Shown: piece after piece, positions 26,882 through 34,663 of the stretch
Position numbering within the stretch: position 1 is the stretch's first letter
Layout: every line of letters starts with the position of its first letter
Translations under genes and position numbers: made by a program
Notes under the pieces: model-generated
Told to the model about the DNA's origin: nothing
Database searches by the model: none
The model's input: only the letters and a program-made list of their open reading frames with translations
NCBI RefSeq assembly: GCF_040276065.1
Contig: NZ_JBELOI010000009.1
Coordinates: 1 to 64,000, forward strand
Length of the DNA stretch: 64,000 nt
Direction: 5' to 3'
DNA from: Castellaniella sp040276065
GTDB lineage: Bacteria; Pseudomonadota; Gammaproteobacteria; Burkholderiales; Burkholderiaceae_B

Positions 26882-26914
26882 CTTTTTTAAAAAAGTACAT
26901 TTCGCATATACGAA
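26882..26914. promoter_or_regulatory. Palindromes between ligA2 and the divergent AraC gene
   Basis: A perfect 14-base palindrome, six T and six A bracketed by C and G (26882-26895), and an imperfect one, TTCGCATATACGAA (26901-26914), sit in the AT-rich 138-base intergenic region. They are candidate promoter/operator elements for the divergent pair; no consensus for this AraC subgroup is known to me. Confidence 0.35.
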
Positions 26915-26933
26915 GATATTAGGACAGCCCCCC

Positions 26934-27866
26934 ATGGAAGGCCTGCGCCCCGCTCCGCCGGATCATGACCACACCTCCATACCCATTTATAAATTATATG
27001 GTTACGGGAATGTCTGGACCACGCCAGACCCGATGTACTGCGAAACGATCGCCGCACAGGAAAAATTGCACAATTGGCATGTCAAACCGCACAAGCACAC
27101 GGACCTCTTCCAGATCCTCTACCTGGAATCCGGAAACGTCGAGGTGCATCTGGACGGCTCGACCCGCTCGATGGGCGGCGGCCAGATGATCCTGGTCCCT
27201 CAGATGGCCGTGCACGGGTTCCAGTTCGATCCGAACGCCGAAGGCTATATCCTGACCATCACCTATGGCCTGATGGCCCAGGTCTGCGAAAAAATGAGCC
27301 TGGCCCTGGCCGCCCTGCCGGACCCCTCGTTGCTTGCGCTGGGCGAGGACGACGAGAGCCGCCACACGCGCCTGGTGTTCACCCGCCTGAACCAGGAATA
27401 CCGCAGGCCGTACTCCCCGCAGCGCGGGGCTTTGCTGGAGGCCCTGCTATCCTGCATCCTCGCCTGGGTGCACCGGCAGGTCTCGGCGAGCCGGGGCGTG
27501 GAGCCCTTGGCCGCCATCCATGGACAGGAATCCAGCAGCCCGCACCTGGCCCGCTTTGCCCAACTCATCGAAGCCCACTACAAGTCCCGGCACCAGGTGG
27601 CCTGGTACGCCTCGCGCATCGGCATCACCGCGGCGCACCTCAACGTGGTGGTCCAGGCCCTGGCCGGCAAGTCGGCGCTGCGCCTGATCCACGAGCGCCT
27701 CCTGCTGGAGGCGCGCCGCGAACTGATCTACACCCCCCGGACCATCAACACCATTTCCGACTCGCTGGGCTTTGCCGACCCGGGTTATTTCACGCGCTTT
27801 TTCAAACGCGTATCGGGACAGTCCCCAAAAGAGTTCCGTCGACTTACCCTTTCTCCGGATCCTTGA
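26934..27866 (+). CDS. AraC-family regulator, PobR-like (paralogue 1)
   Basis: This 310-residue regulator has an N-terminal cupin-type effector domain (IPIYKLYGYGNVW; HNWHVKPHKHTDLFQILYLESG) and a C-terminal double helix-turn-helix ending ISDSLGFADPGYFTRFFKRVSGQSPKEFR. The arrangement matches PobR/HpaA-type regulators that respond to hydroxybenzoates. It shares clear paralogy with the pobA-linked regulator at 34664. It diverges from ligA2B2, which it probably activates. The start has an AGGACA site. The 3' end overlaps the convergent binding-protein gene by 23 bases. Confidence 0.87.
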   Translation: MEGLRPAPPDHDHTSIPIYKLYGYGNVWTTPDPMYCETIAAQEKLHNWHVKPHKHTDLFQILYLESGNVEVHLDGSTRSMGGGQMILVPQMAVHGFQFDPNAEGYILTITYGLMAQVCEKMSLALAALPDPSLLALGEDDESRHTRLVFTRLNQEYRRPYSPQRGALLEALLSCILAWVHRQVSASRGVEPLAAIHGQESSSPHLARFAQLIEAHYKSRHQVAWYASRIGITAAHLNVVVQALAGKSALRLIHERLLLEARRELIYTPRTINTISDSLGFADPGYFTRFFKRVSGQSPKEFRRLTLSPDP

Positions 27867-29013
27867 CCGCCTCGAAGGTATGGAATTCGACGTTCTGCAG
27901 CACACCGTCGACGCGCTCGACCTTGCGGATGTAGACGTTCTGCACAATGTCGCGCGTGGCCGGGTCGATCATGATCGGGCCGCGCGGGCTCATCCAGCTC
28001 ATCCCCTTGACCGCCGCCATGAACTTGTCGCCGCTGGCATCGCCGCCGGTCTTCTTCAGCGCCTCGTAGATCAGGTGCATGCCATCATAGCCCGCCACTG
28101 AAATCATATTGGGGCGGACTTTGGGGTAGGCTTTGGCATATGCGGCAACGTAGGCCTTGTTCTCGGGCGAGTCGTGTGCCTGCGCATAGTAGTACGAGGT
28201 GAGGATCCCCAGGGCGCTGTCGCCCATGGCGTCGATCATGTCCTCGGTGGCGATGTCGCCGGTGGCAAGGAGCTTGATCCCGGCCTGATCCAGGCCGCGT
28301 TCCTTGTAGCCCTTGGCAAAGGCCACGCCCTGGTCACCGTTGGGGATGAACAGGAACAGCGCGTCGGGTTTGGCGTCCTTGATCTTTTGCAGGAAGGGCG
28401 CAAAGTCGGGCTTGGTCAGAGGGGTATGCAGCTCGCCGATGATCTCGCCGCCGGCGGCGGTGAAGGTCTTTTTGAACTGGGCCGCCGCGTCGTGGCCCGG
28501 CCCGTAGTCGGCGACGATGACGTAGACTTTCTGCACCCCATTGTCCTTGGCCCACGTGGCCATGGGCGCGGCGACCTGCGGCAGAGTCGTCGACGTGCGC
28601 GTGATGTAGTCGGACTTGGTCGTGATGGCCGAGGTGGCGGCATTCATCACCACCATGGGCGTCTTGGTTTCCTGGGCCAGGGGGGCCGCGGCAAAGGCCC
28701 CCGGCGTCAAGCCAAAGCCCGCCAGCACATCGACCTTGTCCTTGATCAGCAGTTCCTGTGCCTGGCGCTTGGTGATCGCCGGGTTGATCCCGGTATCGTC
28801 CTTGACGATCAGCACCACCTTGCGGCCGGCGACCGTGTCCCCGTGCTGCTGGACGTACAAGTTGACACCATTCATCATCTGCTGCGCCGTCGAGGCGAAG
28901 GGCCCCGATAAAGGCACCACCAGTCCCACCTTCAGGTCCTGGGCATTGGACATGCCCGGCACCGTGGCCGCCAGCGCGATCGCGGCCAGCGCCAGTCTCA
29001 GCGTTTGTTTCAA
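27844..29013 (-). CDS. Periplasmic aromatic-acid-binding protein (HAAT family), ligM-linked copy
   Basis: This 389-residue exported binding protein has a signal peptide ending GMSNA/QDLKVG. No ATG lies at the expected N-terminus. A TTG at 29013, seven bases after AAGGAG, gives the signal MKQTLRLALAAIALAATVPG, so TTG is the probable start. It is strongly similar, even at DNA level, to the vanAB-linked copy at 20708 and more distant from the lig-operon copy. It lies 114 bases after ligM without permease genes, so it presumably uses LivHMGF. The ligand is probably a methoxylated benzoate such as vanillate or 3-O-methylgallate. Confidence 0.9.
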   Translation of the reverse strand: MKQTLRLALAAIALAATVPGMSNAQDLKVGLVVPLSGPFASTAQQMMNGVNLYVQQHGDTVAGRKVVLIVKDDTGINPAITKRQAQELLIKDKVDVLAGFGLTPGAFAAAPLAQETKTPMVVMNAATSAITTKSDYITRTSTTLPQVAAPMATWAKDNGVQKVYVIVADYGPGHDAAAQFKKTFTAAGGEIIGELHTPLTKPDFAPFLQKIKDAKPDALFLFIPNGDQGVAFAKGYKERGLDQAGIKLLATGDIATEDMIDAMGDSALGILTSYYYAQAHDSPENKAYVAAYAKAYPKVRPNMISVAGYDGMHLIYEALKKTGGDASGDKFMAAVKGMSWMSPRGPIMIDPATRDIVQNVYIRKVERVDGVLQNVEFHTFEAVKDPEKG

Positions 29014-29127
29014 GGTCTTCTCCTTTGATGTGCGGCCGGCCTGCGCCGGCCCATGGTGCCCCCGCCGGGTCTCGTGGCCATCGTGTCTGCGCACGATCCA
29101 AGCCGCACCCGCGGCAAAAATACTAGC

Positions 29128-30531
29128 CTATGCGCGCTCGGTGCGCCAGCCCGTGGCGTAGTGCTCGCGCGCCACCTCCGAGTAGGGAATCGCGCTCACC
29201 ACGACCCGTATCTCGGTCTGCTGGTGCCGTTCGACCGTGGCCTTGCGCGTGCCGCCGTTCTCTTCGCCCCAGACCAGCCGCAGCTCGGCGCCGAGGGGCA
29301 CCTCGTGGTCGACGACGGCCAGAGACAAGCCGCTGCGCTCGTTGTAGCTATAGCCTGTGAACATCGACAGTCCGACCGCGCGGCCGCCGGCATCGATCAC
29401 CCGGTCGTAGTTCGAAAACGCGTAGTTCGCCTGCGGCAGGTCGAAGTACTTGTAGTTATGGCCCTCGGGTTCAAACATCGAGGCCAGCACGCGCGTCAGG
29501 TCCTCGCGGTTCCAGGCGAGCGTGACTTTCTTGCGTTGGGTCGCCGGATCCAGGGCTTCGAGCGCCTCGCGGCCATGAAAATCATGGTCGAATTTCATGA
29601 AGGAGCCGTAGCCGAGTTCGTAGGGATTCAGGTAGTAGTCCTCGATATTGTCCGACACGAAGCTGCCGCCGATGCTGCCGGTGGCCTCGTAGCTGTCGAT
29701 ACCCAGCCAGCGGCGGTAGTCCTCGAGCTTGTCGCCGGTATAGATTCCGGGCAGCGGCGAGGGAATCCAGCCGGACTCCAGGGTATTGGTCGAGTAGGCG
29801 CGCGCGCCCACCGGCAGCAGGCCGTGGTCGGCACCGGCATCCAGGATGGCCTGTCGAATCTCATCGCCCTCTTCGTAGGGCCCCCAGACCTCCAGACCTG
29901 GCGCACCCGCCATGCCGTGTCGCAAGGCGCGCACGCGGCGCCCCGCGATATTGATTTCGCCGATGTGGAAAAACTTGATCGGTTCGATCTTGCCGCCGTT
30001 GAGCTTCTCGAGGATGGGCCAGGCATTGGGGCCCTGGACCTGATAGCGGTACAGACGGCGCGACACCGGCTTGCCCATGGGCCGCGAAGGCGAGCGCCCA
30101 TCCTTGACCACCTCGACGTCATACTTGCCGGTCTGGGCCTGATACATCAACCAGTTGGTGACCGGCGCACGCCCGACGTAGATGAATGTGTCGCCCGGCT
30201 CCCAGAACAGGATGCCGTCGCCGATCACGTGCCCGTAGGGTGTCGTCGGCACGTACTGCTTGGCGCGGCCCGGATTGAAGTTGGAAAAGGTATTGACGGT
30301 CGTCTCGGACAGCATCTTCAGCGCGTCGCGCCCACGGATGAACAGATTGTCCATGTGATGCGACTGATCGTACAGGACGGCGGTTTCGCGCCAGGCGACC
30401 TGCTCGCTGCGCCAGTTCGAGAACTCGGGAGCGACGACCGGATACACATAAGCACCCACGCGCGAATTGCGCAGCATGTCGACGGTATTGCCATGCTGCC
30501 GCAGCAGCTCTTCGAGGTTTTTCGCACTCAT
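29128..30531 (-). CDS. ligM: Tetrahydrofolate-dependent aromatic O-demethylase, LigM/DesA type
   Basis: This 467-residue member of the aminomethyltransferase (GcvT) fold closely resembles Sphingobium LigM throughout: NTVDMLRNSRVGAYVYPVVA, PTTPYGHVIGDGILF, RALRHGMAGAPGLEVWGPYE, TLESGWIPSPLPGIYTGDK and GSFVSDNIEDYYLNPYELGYG. LigM transfers the methyl group of vanillate or 3-O-methylgallate to H4folate, giving protocatechuate or gallate and 5-methyl-H4folate. The ATG at 30531 follows GGTGAGAGAG. It sits 49 bases after purU in a metF-purU-ligM operon that can regenerate H4folate. Whether it acts on vanillate, syringate (DesA-like) or both cannot be decided from sequence. Confidence 0.93.
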   Translation of the reverse strand: MSAKNLEELLRQHGNTVDMLRNSRVGAYVYPVVAPEFSNWRSEQVAWRETAVLYDQSHHMDNLFIRGRDALKMLSETTVNTFSNFNPGRAKQYVPTTPYGHVIGDGILFWEPGDTFIYVGRAPVTNWLMYQAQTGKYDVEVVKDGRSPSRPMGKPVSRRLYRYQVQGPNAWPILEKLNGGKIEPIKFFHIGEINIAGRRVRALRHGMAGAPGLEVWGPYEEGDEIRQAILDAGADHGLLPVGARAYSTNTLESGWIPSPLPGIYTGDKLEDYRRWLGIDSYEATGSIGGSFVSDNIEDYYLNPYELGYGSFMKFDHDFHGREALEALDPATQRKKVTLAWNREDLTRVLASMFEPEGHNYKYFDLPQANYAFSNYDRVIDAGGRAVGLSMFTGYSYNERSGLSLAVVDHEVPLGAELRLVWGEENGGTRKATVERHQQTEIRVVVSAIPYSEVAREHYATGWRTERA

Positions 30532-30580
30532 CTCTCTCACCTTGGTTTTACGGTATGGAACATTGGGGGTTGGGGTTCGC

Positions 30581-31528
30581 CTAGAACACGACCGTCTTGC
30601 CGCCATTGAGCAGCACACGATCCTCGAGGTGGTAGCGCACGGCGCGCGCCAGCACGCGGCGCTCGATGTCGCGCCCTTTGCGCACTAGGTCGTCGGGGCC
30701 ATCGGCATGGGTGATCTGCTCGACCTCTTGCGCGATGATCGGCCCCTCGTCCAGGTCGGCCGTCACGTAGTGGGCGGTCGCGCCGATCATCTTGACCCCG
30801 CGCGCATGGGCCTGGTGATAGGGCCGGGCGCCCTTGAAGCCCGGCAGAAAGCTATGGTGGATATTGATGCACCGCCCCTCGAGCCAGGCCGAGAATTCAT
30901 CCGACAGAATCTGCATATAGCGGGCGAGGACGACCAGTTCGGCGCCGGAATCCGAGATCAGGCCCATCACCCGGGCTTCTTGTTCGGCCTTGCGGCCGGG
31001 CTCGACCGACAGGTGATGAAACGGGATGTCCCCGATCAGGGAAATGTTGAGGGACTCGCGAGGATGGTTCGAGACGATGCCGGCCACCTCCATGTCGAGC
31101 TCACCCACGCGGCCGCGATACAGCAGATCGCCCAGGCAGTGATCGAAGCGCGAGACCATGAGCAGCACGCGCCGGCGCTGGCCGGCCGGGCGGACGCGCC
31201 AGCTCAGGGCGCGAGCCTCTACCATGCGCGGGAACTCGGCCCGCAGACGATCGAGGCCCGTGGCGCCGCCGTCCAGGTCGAACACGACACGCATGAAGAA
31301 CCGGCCCGACAGCAAGTCGTCGAACTGTTGGGACTCGAGAATGTTGCCCCCATGGCGTGCCAGTGTCCCGGCCACGGCCGCCACCAGCCCGGGCCTGTCC
31401 TCGCAGGACAGCGTGAGGATATGGCCACGCCTGGCGACGGCCATCCCCTCGCCGCCCGGCGGCGCCGGATCCGCCACCGCCGCCGCGCAACCCATGGCAT
31501 CCACCTGCCGCGCGCGCGGGCTATCCAT
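30581..31528 (-). CDS. purU: Formyltetrahydrofolate deformylase
   Basis: PurU hydrolyses 10-formyl-H4folate to formate and H4folate. The protein has an N-terminal ACT domain (LTLSCEDRPGLVAAVAGTLARHGGNI) and a C-terminal formyl-transferase/hydrolase domain with SNHP, NIHHSFLPGFKGARPYHQAHARGV and the catalytic Asp in TADLDEGPII. The start at 31528 overlaps the metF stop by eight bases and has a GAGG site, giving 315 residues. A start at 31444 (287 residues) is closer to usual family length but has a poorly spaced site. Its place between metF and ligM indicates a role in discharging demethylated carbon as formate. Confidence 0.9.
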   Translation of the reverse strand: MDSPRARQVDAMGCAAAVADPAPPGGEGMAVARRGHILTLSCEDRPGLVAAVAGTLARHGGNILESQQFDDLLSGRFFMRVVFDLDGGATGLDRLRAEFPRMVEARALSWRVRPAGQRRRVLLMVSRFDHCLGDLLYRGRVGELDMEVAGIVSNHPRESLNISLIGDIPFHHLSVEPGRKAEQEARVMGLISDSGAELVVLARYMQILSDEFSAWLEGRCINIHHSFLPGFKGARPYHQAHARGVKMIGATAHYVTADLDEGPIIAQEVEQITHADGPDDLVRKGRDIERRVLARAVRYHLEDRVLLNGGKTVVF

Positions 31529-32399
31529 GGCGGGCCTCGCGCAAGGAGCGTATCCACTCGGCCGTATTCTGAAAGCCGCCAAAGGCATAGAAATGCAGCG
31601 CTACGCCGCGTGCCCCGCCCAGGCCGGTCACCAGGTCGGAGACCAGCGCAGCCGGCCCGACCGTGTTGATCAGGCGCGTGATGGACAGGCCATAGCGGCT
31701 CATCACGCGCGCCGAGGCGCCGACGCCGCATTGCGCCGCATAGCGCAGCAGCGTGCCCATCCTGGCCGGGCCGGGCAGGCCGATGCGCACGGGGCATGCC
31801 ACGTCACGCGCACGCAACTCGTCCAGCCAACCCAGGATGGGCGCGGCCTCGAAGCCGAACTGCGTCACGATGAACGGCCGGATGCCCTGCTCGGAGAGCG
31901 CGGCGGATTTGTCCGCCAGGGCGCCCCACAGGCGATCGGCCGGAATGGCCGGATGCCCCTCGGGATAGCCGGCGATCCCGGCCTGGCGCACGCCGTGGCG
32001 CATCAGCACGCCGCTGCGGATCAAGGCCAGGGCATCGGCATACGGCCCCAGGGGCCGGTCGGGATCGCCGCCGACCACGAAGACCCGATCGACCTGCGCC
32101 GCATCGACCAGCGCCGTCATGAAGCCCTCGAGTTCGGCAGCCCCGCCGATGCGACGGGCCGAGAGATGCGGCACCGGGACGAAGCCCAAGCGGCGCACCC
32201 CCTGCGCGGCGCGCACGCGCGCCGCGTAATCCTCACCGGGCAGAAAGGTGATCGAGATGGGGGTGCCCGGCGTGATCGCATAAGCGGCCCTCTCGAGCGC
32301 CGGCAGGCCGTTCGCCGTCATTTCGAGGGAGTACCCCGACAGCAAGGAGTCCATATCCGGCCCGTGGGAGGCCGTGGCGCACGCCGTTTCCAAGTCCAT
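31521..32399 (-). CDS. metF: Methylenetetrahydrofolate reductase
   Basis: This 292-residue MetF-family TIM barrel is FAD-dependent. Visible segments are the ITFLPGEDYAARVRAAQGVRRLGFVPVPHLSARR front part, VFVVGGDPDRPLGPYADAL, the YPEGHP substrate loop and PFIVTQFGF. Here the useful direction is oxidation of the 5-methyl-H4folate made by LigM to methylene-H4folate, as for the metF linked to ligM in Sphingobium. The start at 32399 has an AGGAGA site. It is the first gene of the operon, and two GTATAC operators lie immediately upstream. Confidence 0.9.
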   Translation of the reverse strand: MDLETACATASHGPDMDSLLSGYSLEMTANGLPALERAAYAITPGTPISITFLPGEDYAARVRAAQGVRRLGFVPVPHLSARRIGGAAELEGFMTALVDAAQVDRVFVVGGDPDRPLGPYADALALIRSGVLMRHGVRQAGIAGYPEGHPAIPADRLWGALADKSAALSEQGIRPFIVTQFGFEAAPILGWLDELRARDVACPVRIGLPGPARMGTLLRYAAQCGVGASARVMSRYGLSITRLINTVGPAALVSDLVTGLGGARGVALHFYAFGGFQNTAEWIRSLREARHG

Positions 32400-32417
32400 C
32401 GCTTCAGTCTCCTATTG

Positions 32418-32436
32418 TTGTATACAAGTAGTATAC
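32418..32436. promoter_or_regulatory. GntR-type operators upstream of metF
   Basis: The palindrome TTGTATACAA (32418-32427) and a second GTATAC (32431-32436) lie 19-37 bases before the metF ATG, with centres 11 bases (one helical turn) apart. FadR/VanR-subfamily GntR repressors bind GTATAC-centred palindromes. The divergent GntR gene starts 108 bases away, so repression of metF-purU-ligM and its own gene is likely. Confidence 0.65.
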
Positions 32437-32530
32437 ATACAATCGTAACGGATGCAAACTATTTTGAAACGCTCGCGACGCGGTCCCTGAACGCCATGCT
32501 CGGTGGCACACGATGACGGGACGCTCAGCC

Positions 32531-32536
32531 TATAAT
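32531..32536 (+). promoter_or_regulatory. -10 box of the GntR gene
   Basis: A perfect TATAAT ends seven bases before the GntR ATG at 32544, placing the transcription start at or within a base or two of the start codon. No Shine-Dalgarno is present between them, so translation is probably leaderless. A clear -35 was not found. Confidence 0.45.
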
Positions 32537-32543
32537 CCACCAA

Positions 32544-33299
32544 ATGGCCTCTACCGACTTTCCGCAATCGACTCCGAACCAGACCACCCGCGCCTTGCTG
32601 GAATTGCGCAACCTGATCCTGGACGGGGAATTGGCGCCCAACGAGCGCCTGTCCGAACTCGCGGTGGTCGAACGCCTGGGAGTCTCGCGCACACCGGTGC
32701 GGGCGGCCCTGCAAAGGCTGGCCGAGGAAGGCCTGCTGGAGGAAATTGTTGGCGGAGGCTATGCCGTCAAGACCTTTACAGAACGCGATGTCCACGACGC
32801 CATCGAGCTGCGCGGCACCCTGGAAGGCATGGCGGCGCGTTTCGCCGCCGAACATGGCGCGAGCCCCGTGCTACTGGCCAAGGCCCACGATATCGTCTCG
32901 GCGGTGGACCAGATTCTCGACCAAGCCACGATCACGGCGCAGGACTTCGAGCGCTACATCAAGTTCAACGAACAATTCCACAAGCTGCTGATCGCCATGT
33001 CGGGCAGCGACCTGCTCGCGCGCGAATTCGACCGCATGACGCGCCTGCCATTCGCCTCGCCCAGCGGCTTCGTCAAAGCCCAGCTTGATGCACCCCAGGC
33101 GCGGTTGATCCTGACGCTAGCCCAGGAGGGCCATCGCGCGGTCATCGAGGCGATCGAGCTGCGCCAGGGGCACAGGGCCGAGTCCCTGATGCGAGAACAT
33201 GCCCGGATCGCCCACCGCAATCTGCGCTACGCGCTGGCCAACCACAAGGCCATCCGCCTCGTGCATGGCGGCGCGCTGATCCAGGCGCACACCCCCTGA
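32544..33299 (+). CDS. GntR-family regulator, FCD (FadR/VanR) subfamily
   Basis: This 251-residue protein has an N-terminal winged helix (LLELRNLILDGELAPNERLSELAVVERLGVSRTPVRAALQRLAEEGLL, residues about 18-65) and a C-terminal FCD effector domain with metal-binding His and Asp candidates (ERYIKFNEQFHKLLIAMSG and LMREHARIAHRN). It diverges from metF-purU-ligM over a region with two GTATAC palindromes and is most likely their vanillate- or syringate-responsive repressor, like VanR. The inducer is inferred. It converges with pobA. Confidence 0.9.
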   Translation: MASTDFPQSTPNQTTRALLELRNLILDGELAPNERLSELAVVERLGVSRTPVRAALQRLAEEGLLEEIVGGGYAVKTFTERDVHDAIELRGTLEGMAARFAAEHGASPVLLAKAHDIVSAVDQILDQATITAQDFERYIKFNEQFHKLLIAMSGSDLLAREFDRMTRLPFASPSGFVKAQLDAPQARLILTLAQEGHRAVIEAIELRQGHRAESLMREHARIAHRNLRYALANHKAIRLVHGGALIQAHTP

Positions 33300-33363
33300 A
33301 TTCCAGCGCGCGCCGCCGGACCTGCCAGCCGGCTGATCGATCGGCATGCGGCGCATGGGCGCG

Positions 33364-34545
33364 TTACTCGATGCGCTCATAGGGCAGGCCGACGTAGTTC
33401 TCGGCAATACTGGTGCGGGCAGCCACCGTGCTGACGCAATAGGCGGCCTCCGCCTGCTGGATGCGCTCGCTGAACGGATCGTGGTCGAAGCGATGCAGCA
33501 CCGAAGTCATCCACCACGAAAAACGCTCGGCCTTCCAGATCCGCCGCAAGCAGATCTCGGAGTAGCGCGACAGCATCTCGGGCTGGTCGTCCAGATACGC
33601 CTTACATATTAAATTATATAAAGTATATACATCACTCGCTGCCAAGTTCAGGCCTTTGGCGCCCGTGGGCGGCACGATGTGGGCCGCATCGCCCACCAGG
33701 AACAACCGCCCATGCTGCATGGGCTCGACCACGAAGCTGCGCAAAGGGGCGATGCTCTTTTCCAGGGAAGGCCCGGTTTCCAGCTTGGCCGCCACATCGG
33801 CGGGCAGGCGCGCCCGCAACTCGTCCCAGAAGCGCTCGTCGGACCAGTCCGCAACCTTTTCGCTCAGCGGAACCTGCACGTAGTACCGGCTGCGCGTGGG
33901 CGAGCGCATGCTGCACAGGGCGAAGCCGCGCGGATGGCTGACGTAGATCAGCTCCTCCTCGACCGGATGGGTGTCGGACAACAGCCCCAGCCAGCCAAAG
34001 GGATAGACGCGCTCGTACTCACGAATCGCGCCACGGGGGATGGCCTGCCGCGAGGGGCCATGGAAACCGTCACAGCCCGCAATATAATCACACTCAAGCA
34101 TGACATCGCGCCCGTCCTTGCGGAAGGTGACGCGGGGGTGCCCGGAATCGATATCGTGCAAGGCCACGTCCTCGACCTCGTAGAACGACGGCGCGCCGCT
34201 CGCGGCGCGTGCGGCCATGAGGTCGCGCGTGACTTCGGTCTGACCGTAGATCATCACCGTATGGCCGCCGGTCAGCCCCTTGAGATCGATACGTTCGCGC
34301 CGGCCGTTGAACATGATCGAAAAGCCCTCGTGGACATGACCTTCACGATCCATGTGTTCGGTGACGCCGGCCTCGCGCATGAGATCCACGAAGCCGTGCT
34401 CGAGCACACCGGCGCGGATCCGGCCAAGGACGTAATCCGGGCCACGTCGCTCGAGGACGACGTTGTCGATGCCACGCTTGTGCAGCAGTTGCCCCAGCAG
34501 CAGGCCGGAAGGCCCGGCGCCAATGATGGCGACTTGTGTCTTCAT
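33364..34545 (-). CDS. pobA: 4-hydroxybenzoate 3-monooxygenase
   Basis: PobA hydroxylates 4-hydroxybenzoate to protocatechuate using NADPH, O2 and FAD. This 393-residue flavoprotein has GAGPSG at residues 9-14, the DG motif in YIAGCDGFHGPSR and GDAAHIVPPTGAKGLNLA near residue 285. The ATG at 34545 has a GGAGGG site; the longer frame upstream runs into the divergent promoter. Codons for ASDVYTLYNLICK (bases about 33601-33640) are extraordinarily AT-rich, with 12 consecutive codons at about 17% GC, while the encoded protein looks normal. It is divergent from a PobR-like activator. Confidence 0.94.
   Translation of the reverse strand: MKTQVAIIGAGPSGLLLGQLLHKRGIDNVVLERRGPDYVLGRIRAGVLEHGFVDLMREAGVTEHMDREGHVHEGFSIMFNGRRERIDLKGLTGGHTVMIYGQTEVTRDLMAARAASGAPSFYEVEDVALHDIDSGHPRVTFRKDGRDVMLECDYIAGCDGFHGPSRQAIPRGAIREYERVYPFGWLGLLSDTHPVEEELIYVSHPRGFALCSMRSPTRSRYYVQVPLSEKVADWSDERFWDELRARLPADVAAKLETGPSLEKSIAPLRSFVVEPMQHGRLFLVGDAAHIVPPTGAKGLNLAASDVYTLYNLICKAYLDDQPEMLSRYSEICLRRIWKAERFSWWMTSVLHRFDHDPFSERIQQAEAAYCVSTVAARTSIAENYVGLPYERIE
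33601..33636 (-). other. AT-rich codon patch inside pobA
   Basis: Twelve successive codons use AT-rich synonymous choices including two TTA and one ATA, in a gene otherwise rich in G/C third positions. The stretch contains a perfect TATAAT on the minus strand (33618-33613) and GTATATAC (33623-33630) resembling the GntR half-sites near metF. It may be an internal promoter or operator, or a translational pause. Confidence 0.55.
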
Positions 34546-34663
34546 GGTGATCCCTCCGTGCGGGCGGGCCCGCGCCGCACGGCTCGAACGCCCCTCCCTG
34601 CCCACCATCTTGCACCCGCCTCGATACTTTTTGAATGGATTTTTGACAGTTAAAATTGTGAAT

